From CAIUPE01 sp037131735 (GTDB lineage Bacteria > Pseudomonadota > Alphaproteobacteria > Rhizobiales > Beijerinckiaceae), in assembly GCA_037131735.1 (NCBI GenBank), contig JBAXQM010000002.1, positions 62,001-126,000 of the forward strand: a DNA stretch of 64,000 nt. The letters run 5' to 3'. The position numbers were made by a program, and so were the translations under genes. Under the pieces are notes generated by a model. That model did no database searches and had not been told where the DNA came from. It saw only the letters and a list, made by a program, of their open reading frames with translations. Below are positions 8,849 to 17,400 of this stretch, in pieces (position 1 is the first letter of the stretch; each line of letters starts with the position of its first letter).

Positions 8849-9763
8849 ATGATCAACGAAACCTATCCGCGCGATATGAAGGGCTATGGCGCCCATACAC
8901 CGGACCCGCAATGGCCGAAGGGTGCGAATATCTGCGTTCAATTCGTCGTCAATTATGAAGAAGGTGGCGAGAATAATATTCTTCACGGTGATGCCGCCTC
9001 TGAAGCCTTCCTCTCTGAAATTGTTGGCGCGGCGCAATGGCCCGGTCAGCGTCACTGGAATATGGAATCGATTTATGAATATGGCGCGCGTGCGGGCTTT
9101 TGGCGGCTCTACCGCATGTTCACCAAGCGCAACATGCCGGTCACCTCCTATGGTGTGACGACCGCGTCGATGCGCTCCCCTGAACAATTGAAAGCGATGA
9201 TGGACGCCGATTGGGAAATCGCGTCGCATGGCCTCAAATGGGTCGAGCATAAAGACATGCCGATCGACGAAGAGCGCAAGCAAATTGCTGAATCAATCAA
9301 GCTGCATACAGAGCTCACCGGCGAACGTCCGCTCGGCTGGTACACAGGCCGCTGCTCGATGAACACGCAGGCGCTCATTATGGAGGAGGGCGGTTTTCTG
9401 TATTCATCGGACACCTATGCGGATGATCTCCCTTATTGGGTCAAAGGCCCGAAGGGCCCGCATCTCATCATCCCCTATACGCTTGATGCGAATGACATGC
9501 GCTTTGGCACGCCGCAGGGCTTTAATACGGGCGAGCATTTCTTCTCCTATCTCAAAGACAATTTCGACATGCTCTACCGCGAAGGGGCGGAAGGCGCACC
9601 GAAGATGATGAATATCGGGCTGCACTGCCGCTTGGTCGGCCGCCCCGGCCGCGCGCTCGCACTCGAGAAATTCCTCGATTATGTGCAGAGTCACGACAAA
9701 GTGTGGGTCTCGCGCCGCATCGATATCGCTCGCCATTGGCGCAAAGTGCATCCGGCGGGGTGA
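8849..9763 (+). CDS. puuE: Polysaccharide-deacetylase-fold allantoinase, PuuE type
   Basis: A 304-residue NodB-fold hydrolase. YEEGGENNILHGD, PGQRHWNMESIYEYGARAG, WEIASHGLKW and GWYTGRCSMNT are diagnostic of the PuuE group, which opens the allantoin ring to allantoate. Two in-frame ATGs exist: AAGGGA lies right against 8843 but 6-7 bp ahead of 8849, so the second is chosen. No other ureide genes (allantoicase, ureidoglycolate enzymes, uricase) lie next to it, so the pathway must be encoded elsewhere or the enzyme acts on a related imide. Confidence 0.87.
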   Translation: MINETYPRDMKGYGAHTPDPQWPKGANICVQFVVNYEEGGENNILHGDAASEAFLSEIVGAAQWPGQRHWNMESIYEYGARAGFWRLYRMFTKRNMPVTSYGVTTASMRSPEQLKAMMDADWEIASHGLKWVEHKDMPIDEERKQIAESIKLHTELTGERPLGWYTGRCSMNTQALIMEEGGFLYSSDTYADDLPYWVKGPKGPHLIIPYTLDANDMRFGTPQGFNTGEHFFSYLKDNFDMLYREGAEGAPKMMNIGLHCRLVGRPGRALALEKFLDYVQSHDKVWVSRRIDIARHWRKVHPAG

Positions 9764-9812
9764 GGGCGCTATTTTAGTGCTTTGAATTAACTTTGTTTTT
9801 TCTGTCTCGACT

Positions 9813-9829
9813 GTCATAAAAATTATGAC
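9813..9829. promoter_or_regulatory. Inverted repeat, possible operator ahead of the polyamine leader
   Basis: GTCATAA and TTATGAC flank an AAA spacer, giving a perfect 7-bp dyad in an AT-rich stretch about 440 bp before the ornithine decarboxylase start. It lies where the promoter of the long leader would be expected. A protein-binding role is inferred. Confidence 0.35.
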
Positions 9830-9849
9830 GAAAAAAACGCTTGCAATGG

Positions 9850-10230
9850 GGGTCTAATGCCCCTAATTGCGCCCTTGCCCAATTTCGCACGTGCCTGTGG
9901 TCGTGTGTCGGTTGGTGGGCATCCGGACAAGAGGCCGGACAGCCGCCCGGGTCCATCAGTCTTCTCGATGGATCCGATAATCAATCGGCAGCCGGAGGCG
10001 AAACCGGCGTACCTCGTTCTCCCCGAGGGACGCGACTTAAAGCAACGACGGAGCGGGCTTTTTTGGTCTCTCTTTGCCCTCCAAAGGCAGAGAACCCGAA
10101 GAGGCTTGTCCATCCTTGCCAGGCGTGCGGAAGGAACTCCTTCCAATCCACGGCAGCAACTGCGGCTTTGATATTGAACCTCGCGTTTCCAACGCGTCGG
10201 GGTTTTTCATCATCAGTCGGGGCTATCTGG
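9850..10230 (+). ncRNA. Structured 5' leader of ornithine decarboxylase (probable speF motif)
   Basis: A gap of 509 bp precedes the decarboxylase and is GC-rich and rich in hairpins, with no convincing gene. Visible stems include 9950-9975 (GGTCCATC with GATGGATCC), 9991-10008 (GCCGG / CCGGC) and 10012-10028 (CCTCG / CGAGG), plus the terminator-like hairpin at 10177-10207. A long conserved cis-acting RNA, the speF motif, is known upstream of ornithine decarboxylase genes in alphaproteobacteria. Position, length and gene context fit it. Assignment rests on context and structure; no covariance search was run. Boundaries are approximate. Confidence 0.6.
10177..10207 (+). terminator. Terminator-like hairpin inside the decarboxylase leader (possible attenuator)
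   Basis: AACC-T-CGCGT / ACGCG-TCGG-GGTT forms a broken stem with a 5-nt loop that runs straight into a T-run (10203-10207). It ends 65 bp before the ATG of the decarboxylase, so it could stop transcription in the leader when polyamines are plentiful. This is inference from shape and position. Confidence 0.5.
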
Positions 10231-10272
10231 AACCAGAAGCGCTTGTCGCTTCGCACAGGGGGAGTTCGTGCC

Positions 10273-11403
10273 ATGACTGCACGTATTCGTGAATTTTTGC
10301 GCACCCGACGTGAGGATGGTCCTTGCGTTGTTGTCGATCTCGACGTCGTCCGCGACAATTACAACGCGTTCGCGCGTTCGCTGCCTGATACGCGCGTATT
10401 TTATGCCGTGAAGGCCAATCCTGATCCGGCAATTCTTCGTTTGCTGGCCTCGCTCGGCTCCTGCTTCGATACGGCCTCAGTCGCCGAAGTCGAAATGGCG
10501 CTCGCTGCCGGTGCAACGGCTGATCGCATCTCCTTCGGCAATACGATCAAGAAAGAACGCGATATCGAAACCGCGTTCATGCTCGGTGTTCGTCTCTTCG
10601 CTGTCGACTGCAAAGCTGAAGTTGAAAAGATCGCTCGTGTTGCGCCCGAGTCGCGCGTGTTTTGCCGCATTCTTTGCGATGGTGCCGGTGCTGAATGGCC
10701 GCTCTCGCGTAAATTTGGCTGCGTGCCTGAAATGGCAACTGATGTGCTTGAACATGCGCATCGCTTAGGTCTCGAAGCCTATGGCGTGTCATTCCATGTG
10801 GGTTCGCAACAGGGCAATGTCGACGCGTGGGATCAAGCGCTTTCATCAGCTTCGTCAATTTTCAGAGAATGTGCCGAGCGCGGCATGCATCTCTCGATGG
10901 TTAATCTCGGCGGGGGTTTTCCAACGCGTTATCTCAAGCCCGTTCCCGGCGTTGAGAGTTATGGAGACGCGATCTATCGCGGCCTCGTAAAACATTTCGG
11001 CAATCAGATGCCGGAAACAATCATTGAGCCCGGTCGGGGCATGGTTGGTAATGCGGGGATCATCGAAGCGGAAGTCGTTCTGATTTCGAAGAAGTCAGAA
11101 GAAGACGATGTGCGTTGGGTCTATCTCGACATCGGTAAATTCGGCGGTCTCGCCGAGACGATGGATGAAGCAATTCGTTACCCTATTCGTACACGTCATG
11201 ATGGCGCGGAAACAGCGCCATGCGTTTTGGCGGGCCCAACCTGCGACTCGGCCGATGTGTTGTATGAAAAGCTGCCTTATCTTCTGCCCGTCTCACTCGA
11301 GATTGGTGACAAAGTCTTGATTGAAGGTACAGGCGCTTACACGACAACCTATTCGGCTGTCGCTTTTAACGGCTTCCCGCCGTTGCGCTCCTACACCATC
11401 TAA
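10273..11403 (+). CDS. Ornithine/lysine decarboxylase, PLP fold III
   Basis: A 376-residue alanine-racemase-fold decarboxylase. The open frame begins far upstream, but homology starts at the ATG at 10273, which follows GGGGGAG. The PLP lysine is in FYAVKANPDP near residue 43. SFGNTIKKERDI, SFHVGSQQG, the phosphate-binding LGGGFP, the EPGRGMVGNAG segment and the dimer-interface Cys in GPTCDSADVLYE are all present, as in eukaryotic-type ODC. It makes putrescine, the substrate of the homospermidine synthase two genes downstream. A dual ornithine/lysine activity is possible. Confidence 0.92.
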   Translation: MTARIREFLRTRREDGPCVVVDLDVVRDNYNAFARSLPDTRVFYAVKANPDPAILRLLASLGSCFDTASVAEVEMALAAGATADRISFGNTIKKERDIETAFMLGVRLFAVDCKAEVEKIARVAPESRVFCRILCDGAGAEWPLSRKFGCVPEMATDVLEHAHRLGLEAYGVSFHVGSQQGNVDAWDQALSSASSIFRECAERGMHLSMVNLGGGFPTRYLKPVPGVESYGDAIYRGLVKHFGNQMPETIIEPGRGMVGNAGIIEAEVVLISKKSEEDDVRWVYLDIGKFGGLAETMDEAIRYPIRTRHDGAETAPCVLAGPTCDSADVLYEKLPYLLPVSLEIGDKVLIEGTGAYTTTYSAVAFNGFPPLRSYTI

Positions 11404-11523
11404 TCGCGTCTTCGCGTATTTTAATCCTTGAGGCCCGGTAAGCCGGTCCTCTGTTTCTCACGTCACTTATCGACCTTTGAAACGCTTCTGTGTCGCGATG
11501 ATGCAGAAGGAAGGAGTTCACTT

Positions 11524-12078
11524 ATGATCACTGTCCGCTCTGAGCACGCGCGCGATGTGAAGGCGCGTGAAATCTTGCTTGATGAAGCCTTTGGCCTCGA
11601 GCGTTATGAAAAAACATGCGAACGTCTCCGTGAAGGACGCGTTCCCGCACGTGGTCTTTCGCTTGTTGCGGAATCTGAAGGCCGTATCATCGGCACAGTG
11701 CGCCTTTGGCATGTGGCAATCGGATCGCTGAATGCATTGCTGCTTGGGCCTTTAGCTGTAACGGATAATTGCCGCGCGCAGGGGATTGGCGCACGTCTCA
11801 TTCGTACGGCGCTCAATCGTGCGGCGATGCAAGGACATCAAGCCATCATTTTGGTTGGTGATGCGCCTTACTATGCACGTTTTGGTTTTTCAGCCGATGT
11901 GACGACGAATATTGATCTGCCAGGCCCGGTCGATCGCAAGCGATTTCTTGGGTTAGAGCTCAAAGACGATGCGTTTGCGAGAGCGCAGGGTGTAGTTGTT
12001 GCGACAGGCGAAGCGATCCCAACCCCCTCGTTTACGGCTCGAAAGGCACGTCCACGCGTGATTGCACAGGCGGCATAA
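11524..12078 (+). CDS. GNAT acetyltransferase, YhbS-like
   Basis: A 184-residue acetyltransferase. The start at 11524 follows a good AAGGAG; the earlier in-frame codon at 11428 adds residues without family character. LLLGPLAVTDNCRAQGIGARLIRTAL holds the acetyl-CoA loop (RAQGIG), and AIILVGDAPYYARFGFS is the hallmark YhbS C-terminal motif. It sits between the genes for putrescine synthesis and homospermidine synthesis on the same strand. A role in polyamine acetylation is attractive but unproven. Confidence 0.83.
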   Translation: MITVRSEHARDVKAREILLDEAFGLERYEKTCERLREGRVPARGLSLVAESEGRIIGTVRLWHVAIGSLNALLLGPLAVTDNCRAQGIGARLIRTALNRAAMQGHQAIILVGDAPYYARFGFSADVTTNIDLPGPVDRKRFLGLELKDDAFARAQGVVVATGEAIPTPSFTARKARPRVIAQAA

Positions 12079-12165
12079 TATCAGGCTCTTGACGTCTTGC
12101 GCTAAACCGGATTTTTGGCGCTTGAGTAAGCGCGTATCAGTGTTTTGTTGGAGGGAACCCCAATC

Positions 12166-13599
12166 GTGACAGCATCAACTATTCTTGCGCGGGTTGAAGG
12201 GCCTATCGTGATCGTCGGCTTCGGCTCAATCGGCCGCGGTGTCTTGCCGCTTATCGAGCGTCACATCGGTCATGATAAATCACGCCTAGTGGTCATTGAC
12301 CCCTCTGATGCCGATCGCAAATTGCTCGATGAGCGTGGTATTCAATTCATTCAACAGGCGGTCACGCGCGATAATTATAAGACATTGCTACAGCCGCTTT
12401 TGACAGCTGGTGGCGGCCAAGGCTTCTGCGTCAATCTCTCGGTTGATACGTCATCGCTCGACATCATGGAGTTCTGCCGCTCGATTGGCGCGCTCTATAT
12501 CGATACGGTTGTTGAGCCATGGATCGGATTTTATTTTGATCAATCAAAAGGTCCGGCAGCACGTTCGAATTATGCTTTGCGTGAAACAATTCTCGATCTG
12601 CGTCGACGCTCTCCCGGCGGCACAACGGCAATTTCATGCTGCGGTGCTAATCCTGGCCTGGTGTCATGGTTCGTCAAACAAGCGCTTTTGAATTTGAAGC
12701 ATGATCTTGGTCTCGAGGGCGTTGAGCCAACAAGCAAAGCTGAATGGGCTACCTTGGCGCATAAGCTTGGCGTTAAAGGCATTCACATTGCCGAGCGCGA
12801 TACGCAGCGCGCAAAAAATCCAAAGCCCCGTGGCATGTTTGTGAATACATGGTCGGTTGAAGGTTTTGTGTCGGAAGGCTTGCAGCCTGCCGAACTGGGG
12901 TGGGGCACGCATGAAGCGTGGATGCCAGAGAATGGCCGCACCCATGATGCGGGTTGCGGTGCCGCGATTTATTTGTTGCAACCTGGCGCGAACACCCGTG
13001 TGCGCTCATGGACACCAACGGCGCAGAACCAATATGGTTTTCTCGTTACCCATAATGAATCGATTTCAATCGCCGATTATCTGACCGTGCGTGATGAAAA
13101 AGGCGCGGCGATTTATCGACCCACCTGTCACTATGCCTATCACCCTTGCGATGATGCTGTTCTCTCTTTGCATGAAATGTTTGGTCGTGAAGGCGAGCGC
13201 CAGAAGGACTGGAAAATTCTTGACGAAAATGAAATCGTCGATGGCGTGGACGAGCTTGGCGTCCTTCTCTACGGACACAAGAAGAATGCCTATTGGTATG
13301 GATCGCGCCTCTCAATTGAAGAAACGCGGAAGCTCGCGCCCTATCAAAACGCGACCGGCATGCAGGTGACGTCAGCTGTACTTGCCGGCATGGTGTGGGC
13401 GATTGAAAATCCAAATGCCGGAATCGTCGAAGCGGATGATCTTGATTTCCGCCGCTGCCTTGAAGTGCAGATGCCATATCTCGGACCGGTCGAAGGCCAC
13501 TATACGGAGTGGACACCGCTTGCTGGTCGCCCAGGTCTTTTTCCGGAAGACATCGACACGAAGGATCCGTGGCAGTTCCGCAATATTCTCGTGCGATAA
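12166..13599 (+). CDS. hss: Homospermidine synthase
   Basis: A 477-residue NAD-dependent enzyme that makes sym-homospermidine from two putrescines, with or without spermidine as donor. The GTG start at 12166 is preceded by GGAGGG; it gives exactly the length known for the Blastochloris viridis enzyme. The Rossmann motif is IVGFGSIGRGVLPL, followed by NLSVDTSSLDIM, IDTVVEPWIGFYFD, CCGANPGLVSWFVKQ, LGVKGIHIAERDTQ and NTWSVEGFVSEGLQPAE, all nearly identical to that enzyme. Homospermidine is the signature polyamine of many rhizobia. It is downstream of the decarboxylase and converges on the WD40 gene with a 3-bp gap. Confidence 0.95.
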   Translation: MTASTILARVEGPIVIVGFGSIGRGVLPLIERHIGHDKSRLVVIDPSDADRKLLDERGIQFIQQAVTRDNYKTLLQPLLTAGGGQGFCVNLSVDTSSLDIMEFCRSIGALYIDTVVEPWIGFYFDQSKGPAARSNYALRETILDLRRRSPGGTTAISCCGANPGLVSWFVKQALLNLKHDLGLEGVEPTSKAEWATLAHKLGVKGIHIAERDTQRAKNPKPRGMFVNTWSVEGFVSEGLQPAELGWGTHEAWMPENGRTHDAGCGAAIYLLQPGANTRVRSWTPTAQNQYGFLVTHNESISIADYLTVRDEKGAAIYRPTCHYAYHPCDDAVLSLHEMFGREGERQKDWKILDENEIVDGVDELGVLLYGHKKNAYWYGSRLSIEETRKLAPYQNATGMQVTSAVLAGMVWAIENPNAGIVEADDLDFRRCLEVQMPYLGPVEGHYTEWTPLAGRPGLFPEDIDTKDPWQFRNILVR

Positions 13600-13602
13600 A
13601 GA

Positions 13603-14592
13603 TTACGGCAGGGTCAAAACCCCTGCCGACCCATTCTCTGATCCGAAGATCATCCGCGCGCCGGTTTTGTCCCAGGCCATGGATGTAATTTTTCCATCAT
13701 CCTTATGAGCGGCGCGTACGAGAAGCTCCGCGGCATCCGTGAGGCGGCACAGAAGAATACATCCATCTTCATAGCCAATCGCCACGACGAGTGCGCGCGG
13801 ATGAAAGGCAACGCTTGAAACTTTCGCGTGGCGCACACCGCATTCGCGCGGCGCTTTTCCCATCGGCCCATCTTTATCTTTAAAGGGCCAAATGACAGCG
13901 GCATCCGCGCCCGACGTTGCAAGCCAATAGCCATCATGTGACCAGGACAGGCTGCGCGTTTTTGACGGATATCCCGACATGCGCATGTCTTTGCCATCGG
14001 CAAGACGCCAGCCATGCAGCGTGTTTTCCTGCATGGATGTGACAACAAAGCGTCCATCGAGTGAAAAAGTAATATCGAGATGCGAGCCCTTCCATTCACG
14101 GAATTCAGGTTTGCCTTCCGTATTTGGAAACCAGAAACTCGCGCCATTATAATGCGCAATTCCTAGACGATAGCCTTTTGGTGTGAAGGCAAGACCTTGC
14201 GCTGTTGAAGGCGCGGTCCATTCTTTAGTTTGGCCTTTGCCATCACGCGCAATAACTTTTTTACCTGTTGACCACGCCACACTTTGCGAAGGACCAAGAG
14301 CGACAGCGTCAATCCAACGGCCCTTTTCATCGCCGATTTGAACACTTGCATCTGAAGCTGTGATCGAAAAAATCTTGCCGTCATCACCGCCCGTTACAAG
14401 GCGCGTGGAATCGGACGTGGCAACGAGAATGGCATTCTCACCATGCGGTGTGAGCGTTTGCTCGCCGATGAGAATACGACCATCTGCCAAAGCGAGCAGA
14501 GGCGCGTCATTCAAAAATCCAGCATGGATTACATGCGCGCCCGCTTTCAGAGACTCCACGCGAGTCGTTAGAGATTGTGACGCATCATTCAT
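13603..14592 (-). CDS. WD40-repeat protein, last gene of the Zur operon
   Basis: A 329-residue beta-propeller protein with no signal peptide, so probably cytoplasmic. About seven blades can be traced, for example RLVTGGDDGKIFSI, DAVALGPSQSVAWS, DITFSLDGRFVVTS, RSLSWSHDGYWLATSG, SSVAFHPRALVVAIGYEDG and SMAWDKTGARMIFGSENG. Its ATG overlaps the stop of the CobW-type gene by four bases (ATGA), so the two are translationally coupled and share the zinc-regulated transcript. No enzymatic residue is evident. Its role is unknown; a scaffold for the zinc GTPase or its clients is a guess from the coupling. Confidence 0.82.
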   Translation of the reverse strand: MNDASQSLTTRVESLKAGAHVIHAGFLNDAPLLALADGRILIGEQTLTPHGENAILVATSDSTRLVTGGDDGKIFSITASDASVQIGDEKGRWIDAVALGPSQSVAWSTGKKVIARDGKGQTKEWTAPSTAQGLAFTPKGYRLGIAHYNGASFWFPNTEGKPEFREWKGSHLDITFSLDGRFVVTSMQENTLHGWRLADGKDMRMSGYPSKTRSLSWSHDGYWLATSGADAAVIWPFKDKDGPMGKAPRECGVRHAKVSSVAFHPRALVVAIGYEDGCILLCRLTDAAELLVRAAHKDDGKITSMAWDKTGARMIFGSENGSAGVLTLP

Positions 14593-15548
14593 GCGCGGCA
14601 GGCCTCGACAGCCTTCTCGATTGCCGAACGATCAAGCTTGTGGCCAATAAAAACCATCTTCGATTGCCGCACTTCGTCCGGCTTCCATTCACGCTGCAAA
14701 TCGCCATCAAGGATCATATGCACGCCCTGAAAGACAAAGCGCTTTGGCTCATTCTTGAAGGAGAGAATGCCTTTGCAGCGCAGAATATTGGGACCTTCCT
14801 TCTGCGTGAATTCGGAAATCCATGGCATGAATTTATCAGGATCGATATCGCCCGGAATATTGAGCGCAATCGATTTTATGTTTGTGTCATGATGGACATG
14901 CACATCTTCCAAAAACTCCGGTGCAATATCAAGAATGCGATCAAGGTCGAACGCATTCTTGCCGAGAACCGCATCAAGAGGAACGGATGATTTCACGGTT
15001 TTATGGATCGTCGCATAGGCATTGATCGCGCGGACTTTGCGCTCAACGTCAGCTAATTCCTCCGGCTTAACAAGATCGGTCTTGTTGATGATGATCACAT
15101 CAGCAAAAGCAATCTGGTTTTTGGCCTCCGGCGCATCATGCAATTGCTCTTTAAGCCAACGCGCATCAACAACTGTCACGACGGCATCAAGCCGCGCTTT
15201 CGATGACACGTCGTCATCTACGAAGAAAGTCTGCGCCACAGGGGCGGGGTCGGCGAGGCCTGTCGTCTCGACAATGATCGCATCAAATTTCCCTTTGCGC
15301 TTCATCAGCCCTTCGATGATGCGAATGAGATCGCCGCGCACCGTGCAGCAGATGCAGCCATTATTCATCTCAAAAACTTCTTCATCCGCACCGACAACAA
15401 GATCATTGTCGATTCCGATCTCACCGAATTCATTGACGATGACGGCGAATTTTTTGCCATGCGGCTCGGTCAAAATCCGGTTGAGCAAGGTCGTCTTGCC
15501 GGCGCCGAGATAGCCGGTGAGCACGGTAACAGGGATCTTCTCGGACAT
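14589..15548 (-). CDS. CobW/ZNG1-type GTPase, zinc metallochaperone
   Basis: A 319-residue GTP-binding protein of the COG0523 family. The P-loop is GYLGAGKTTLL, the metal site is the CxCC of GCICCTVR, and NKTD is the guanine-specificity motif. The CobW C-terminal domain ends the protein. Of two start codons, ATG at 15548 has a GGAG at good spacing; a GTG at 15560 is less likely. Its place behind znuCBA in a Zur-box operon points to the zinc branch, which delivers zinc to client enzymes under starvation, rather than to cobalamin synthesis. Confidence 0.9.
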   Translation of the reverse strand: MSEKIPVTVLTGYLGAGKTTLLNRILTEPHGKKFAVIVNEFGEIGIDNDLVVGADEEVFEMNNGCICCTVRGDLIRIIEGLMKRKGKFDAIIVETTGLADPAPVAQTFFVDDDVSSKARLDAVVTVVDARWLKEQLHDAPEAKNQIAFADVIIINKTDLVKPEELADVERKVRAINAYATIHKTVKSSVPLDAVLGKNAFDLDRILDIAPEFLEDVHVHHDTNIKSIALNIPGDIDPDKFMPWISEFTQKEGPNILRCKGILSFKNEPKRFVFQGVHMILDGDLQREWKPDEVRQSKMVFIGHKLDRSAIEKAVEACRA

Positions 15549-15584
15549 AGGATGCTCCACAAGGGCGGAAAGAAGGGGCGGCTC

Positions 15585-16499
15585 TTAAGGGGCGAGCGCG
15601 TCAGTCAGAGACCTTATATTGGTTTCCATCATCGTGATGTAAGTCCCCGCCGGACCATTTTTTGCGGATAGCGTGTCCGAATAAAGCGTTCCGCCGATTT
15701 TTGCCCCCGATTCGGCGGCGAGTTGCTGGGCGAGGCGAGGATCGATCATGGTTTCGAGGAAGATTGCCGGAATGGCCTCCGCGCGGATCTGCCGGATGAT
15801 GCGGGCCAAGTCTTTAGCTGAGGGTTGCGCTTCCGGCGCTACCCCAAGCGGGGCGATCATTTTGATGCCATAGGCGCGTTCAAAATAGCCAAACGCGTCA
15901 TGTGTGGTCACAAGTTTGCGACGGGCTGGAGGAATGGTGGCAATCGCCGTCCGAATGTCCTGATCAAGTTTCATAAGCGCTGCATCATAGCGGGCGAGAT
16001 GTTCATCATAGAGCGCGCGTTGATCCGGTTTCCGAGCGCTCAAAGCGGTGGCAATGTTGCGTGCATAAAGCCTGACATTGCTGACATCTTGCCACGCATG
16101 GGGATCGAAAATCTCGTGATCTGACGCACTGTGATCTGCATGATCCTGTTGATCAAAAGCGAGGGGCACGATTCCCTCTGAGGCTATGACCCTTAAAGGC
16201 GTTTTACCGGATGAAGGTTTGAACCGTTCAAGCCAAGGCTCAAATCCCAATCCATTCATGACGATGATATCGGCATCAGAGATGCGCTTGATATCTACCG
16301 GACCCGGTTCGAACATATGAGCGTCAGCACCTGCTTCGATCAGACTCTCAACATTAACCGTTTCGCCGCCGATGGCTTTCGTGATGTCGGCAAGGATTGA
16401 AAAACTCGCTACGACTTTGAGTCTTTCACCGGCGCTTGCGGGAATAGTTCCGATAAACATGAGGAGGATCACGCTCATGATGTGAAGGCCATGACGCAT
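15585..16499 (-). CDS. znuA: Zinc ABC transporter, periplasmic binding protein ZnuA
   Basis: A 304-residue cluster A-I binding protein with a clear signal peptide cut near PASAGE (residue 24). Metal ligands are expected at the His of GADAHMFEPGP, the His in DPHAWQDV, the His of THDAFGYFERAYG and the acidic residue of ETMIDPRLAQQL. A short His/Asp-rich loop (DQQDHADHSASDHE) lies near residue 120, as usual in ZnuA rather than manganese-binding relatives. It is the fourth gene of the leftward operon, 16 bp after znuB. Confidence 0.93.
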   Translation of the reverse strand: MRHGLHIMSVILLMFIGTIPASAGERLKVVASFSILADITKAIGGETVNVESLIEAGADAHMFEPGPVDIKRISDADIIVMNGLGFEPWLERFKPSSGKTPLRVIASEGIVPLAFDQQDHADHSASDHEIFDPHAWQDVSNVRLYARNIATALSARKPDQRALYDEHLARYDAALMKLDQDIRTAIATIPPARRKLVTTHDAFGYFERAYGIKMIAPLGVAPEAQPSAKDLARIIRQIRAEAIPAIFLETMIDPRLAQQLAAESGAKIGGTLYSDTLSAKNGPAGTYITMMETNIRSLTDALAP

Positions 16500-16515
16500 G
16501 GATTTTATTCTCTAC

Positions 16516-17400
16516 TCACCGCGCAAAATGGGGACGGCGCATGATTTTTAAAATCATGCCGCTTTGCTGACCGAAGAGAAGTGAGGCCAGATAGAGCGCG
16601 CCACTTGCAAGAATGATGGTCGGTCCCGTTGGTGTATTGAGATGATATGAAGCGATGATGCCCATGATGCTTGAGAGAAAACCAAAGCCCACGGCTACGA
16701 TTATAAGGCCAGATAATCTTTCAGTCCAAAATCTTGCGGCGAAAGCGGGGAGCATCATCAAGCCGACAGAAAGCAATGTGCCCAAGGCATGAAATCCGGC
16801 GACAAGATTGATAACGACGAGAGAGAGAAACAGAATATTGGTGAAGGAACCACCGGCATTCATCAGCCGTGCAAAGGTCGGATCAACGCTTTCAAGGACA
16901 AGCGCGCGGAACATCAAGGAAAGCGCGAGAAAACTGATGCTTGTTGCTGCGGTCAATAAAATCAATGTGGCATCATCAAGCGCGAGAATTGATCCGAACA
17001 AGACATGTAACAAATCGACATTTGATCCTTTGAGCGATACAATCACAACGCCTGCCGCCAATGAAATAAGGTAAAACGAAGCGAGCGACGCATCCTCTTT
17101 CAACACTGTGAAGCGTGAAACAAGACCCGCAGCAATGGCGATGATCATGCCTGCGGCTAAGCCGCCCGCCGTCATGAACCCAAGCGATAGACCTGCAAAG
17201 AGATATCCAATCGCTGCGCCCGGCAAAATGGCATGCGCCATCGCATCGCCTAAAAGGCTCATCCGCCGCAGCATCAGAAAAACACCGACGGGACCGGCGC
17301 CGATTGAAAGCGCGAACGCGCCAATCAGTGCGCGCCGCATAAACGAGAATTCGACAAAGGGCGCAACAAGCCCATCATAAAGAAAAGTTGTGGTGATCAT
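16516..17400 (-). CDS. znuB: Zinc ABC transporter permease ZnuB
   Basis: A 294-residue ABC-3 family permease with about eight hydrophobic segments. FMRRALIGAFALSIGAGPVGVFLMLRRMSLLGDAMAHAILPG is the conserved N-terminal block, and AGFHALGTLLSVGLMMLPAFAAR the conserved C-terminal one. Its ATG overlaps the znuC stop codon by four bases, so the permease is coupled to the ATPase. It forms the membrane channel through which ZnuA hands over Zn2+. Confidence 0.93.
   Translation of the reverse strand: MITTTFLYDGLVAPFVEFSFMRRALIGAFALSIGAGPVGVFLMLRRMSLLGDAMAHAILPGAAIGYLFAGLSLGFMTAGGLAAGMIIAIAAGLVSRFTVLKEDASLASFYLISLAAGVVIVSLKGSNVDLLHVLFGSILALDDATLILLTAATSISFLALSLMFRALVLESVDPTFARLMNAGGSFTNILFLSLVVINLVAGFHALGTLLSVGLMMLPAFAARFWTERLSGLIIVAVGFGFLSSIMGIIASYHLNTPTGPTIILASGALYLASLLFGQQSGMILKIMRRPHFAR

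Noticed and set aside
9857..10171. 104-residue frame inside the ornithine decarboxylase leader
   Set aside because: Composition is dominated by Arg, Pro and Gly from hairpin sequences and there is no ribosome site. A short regulatory peptide cannot be excluded, but nothing supports it.
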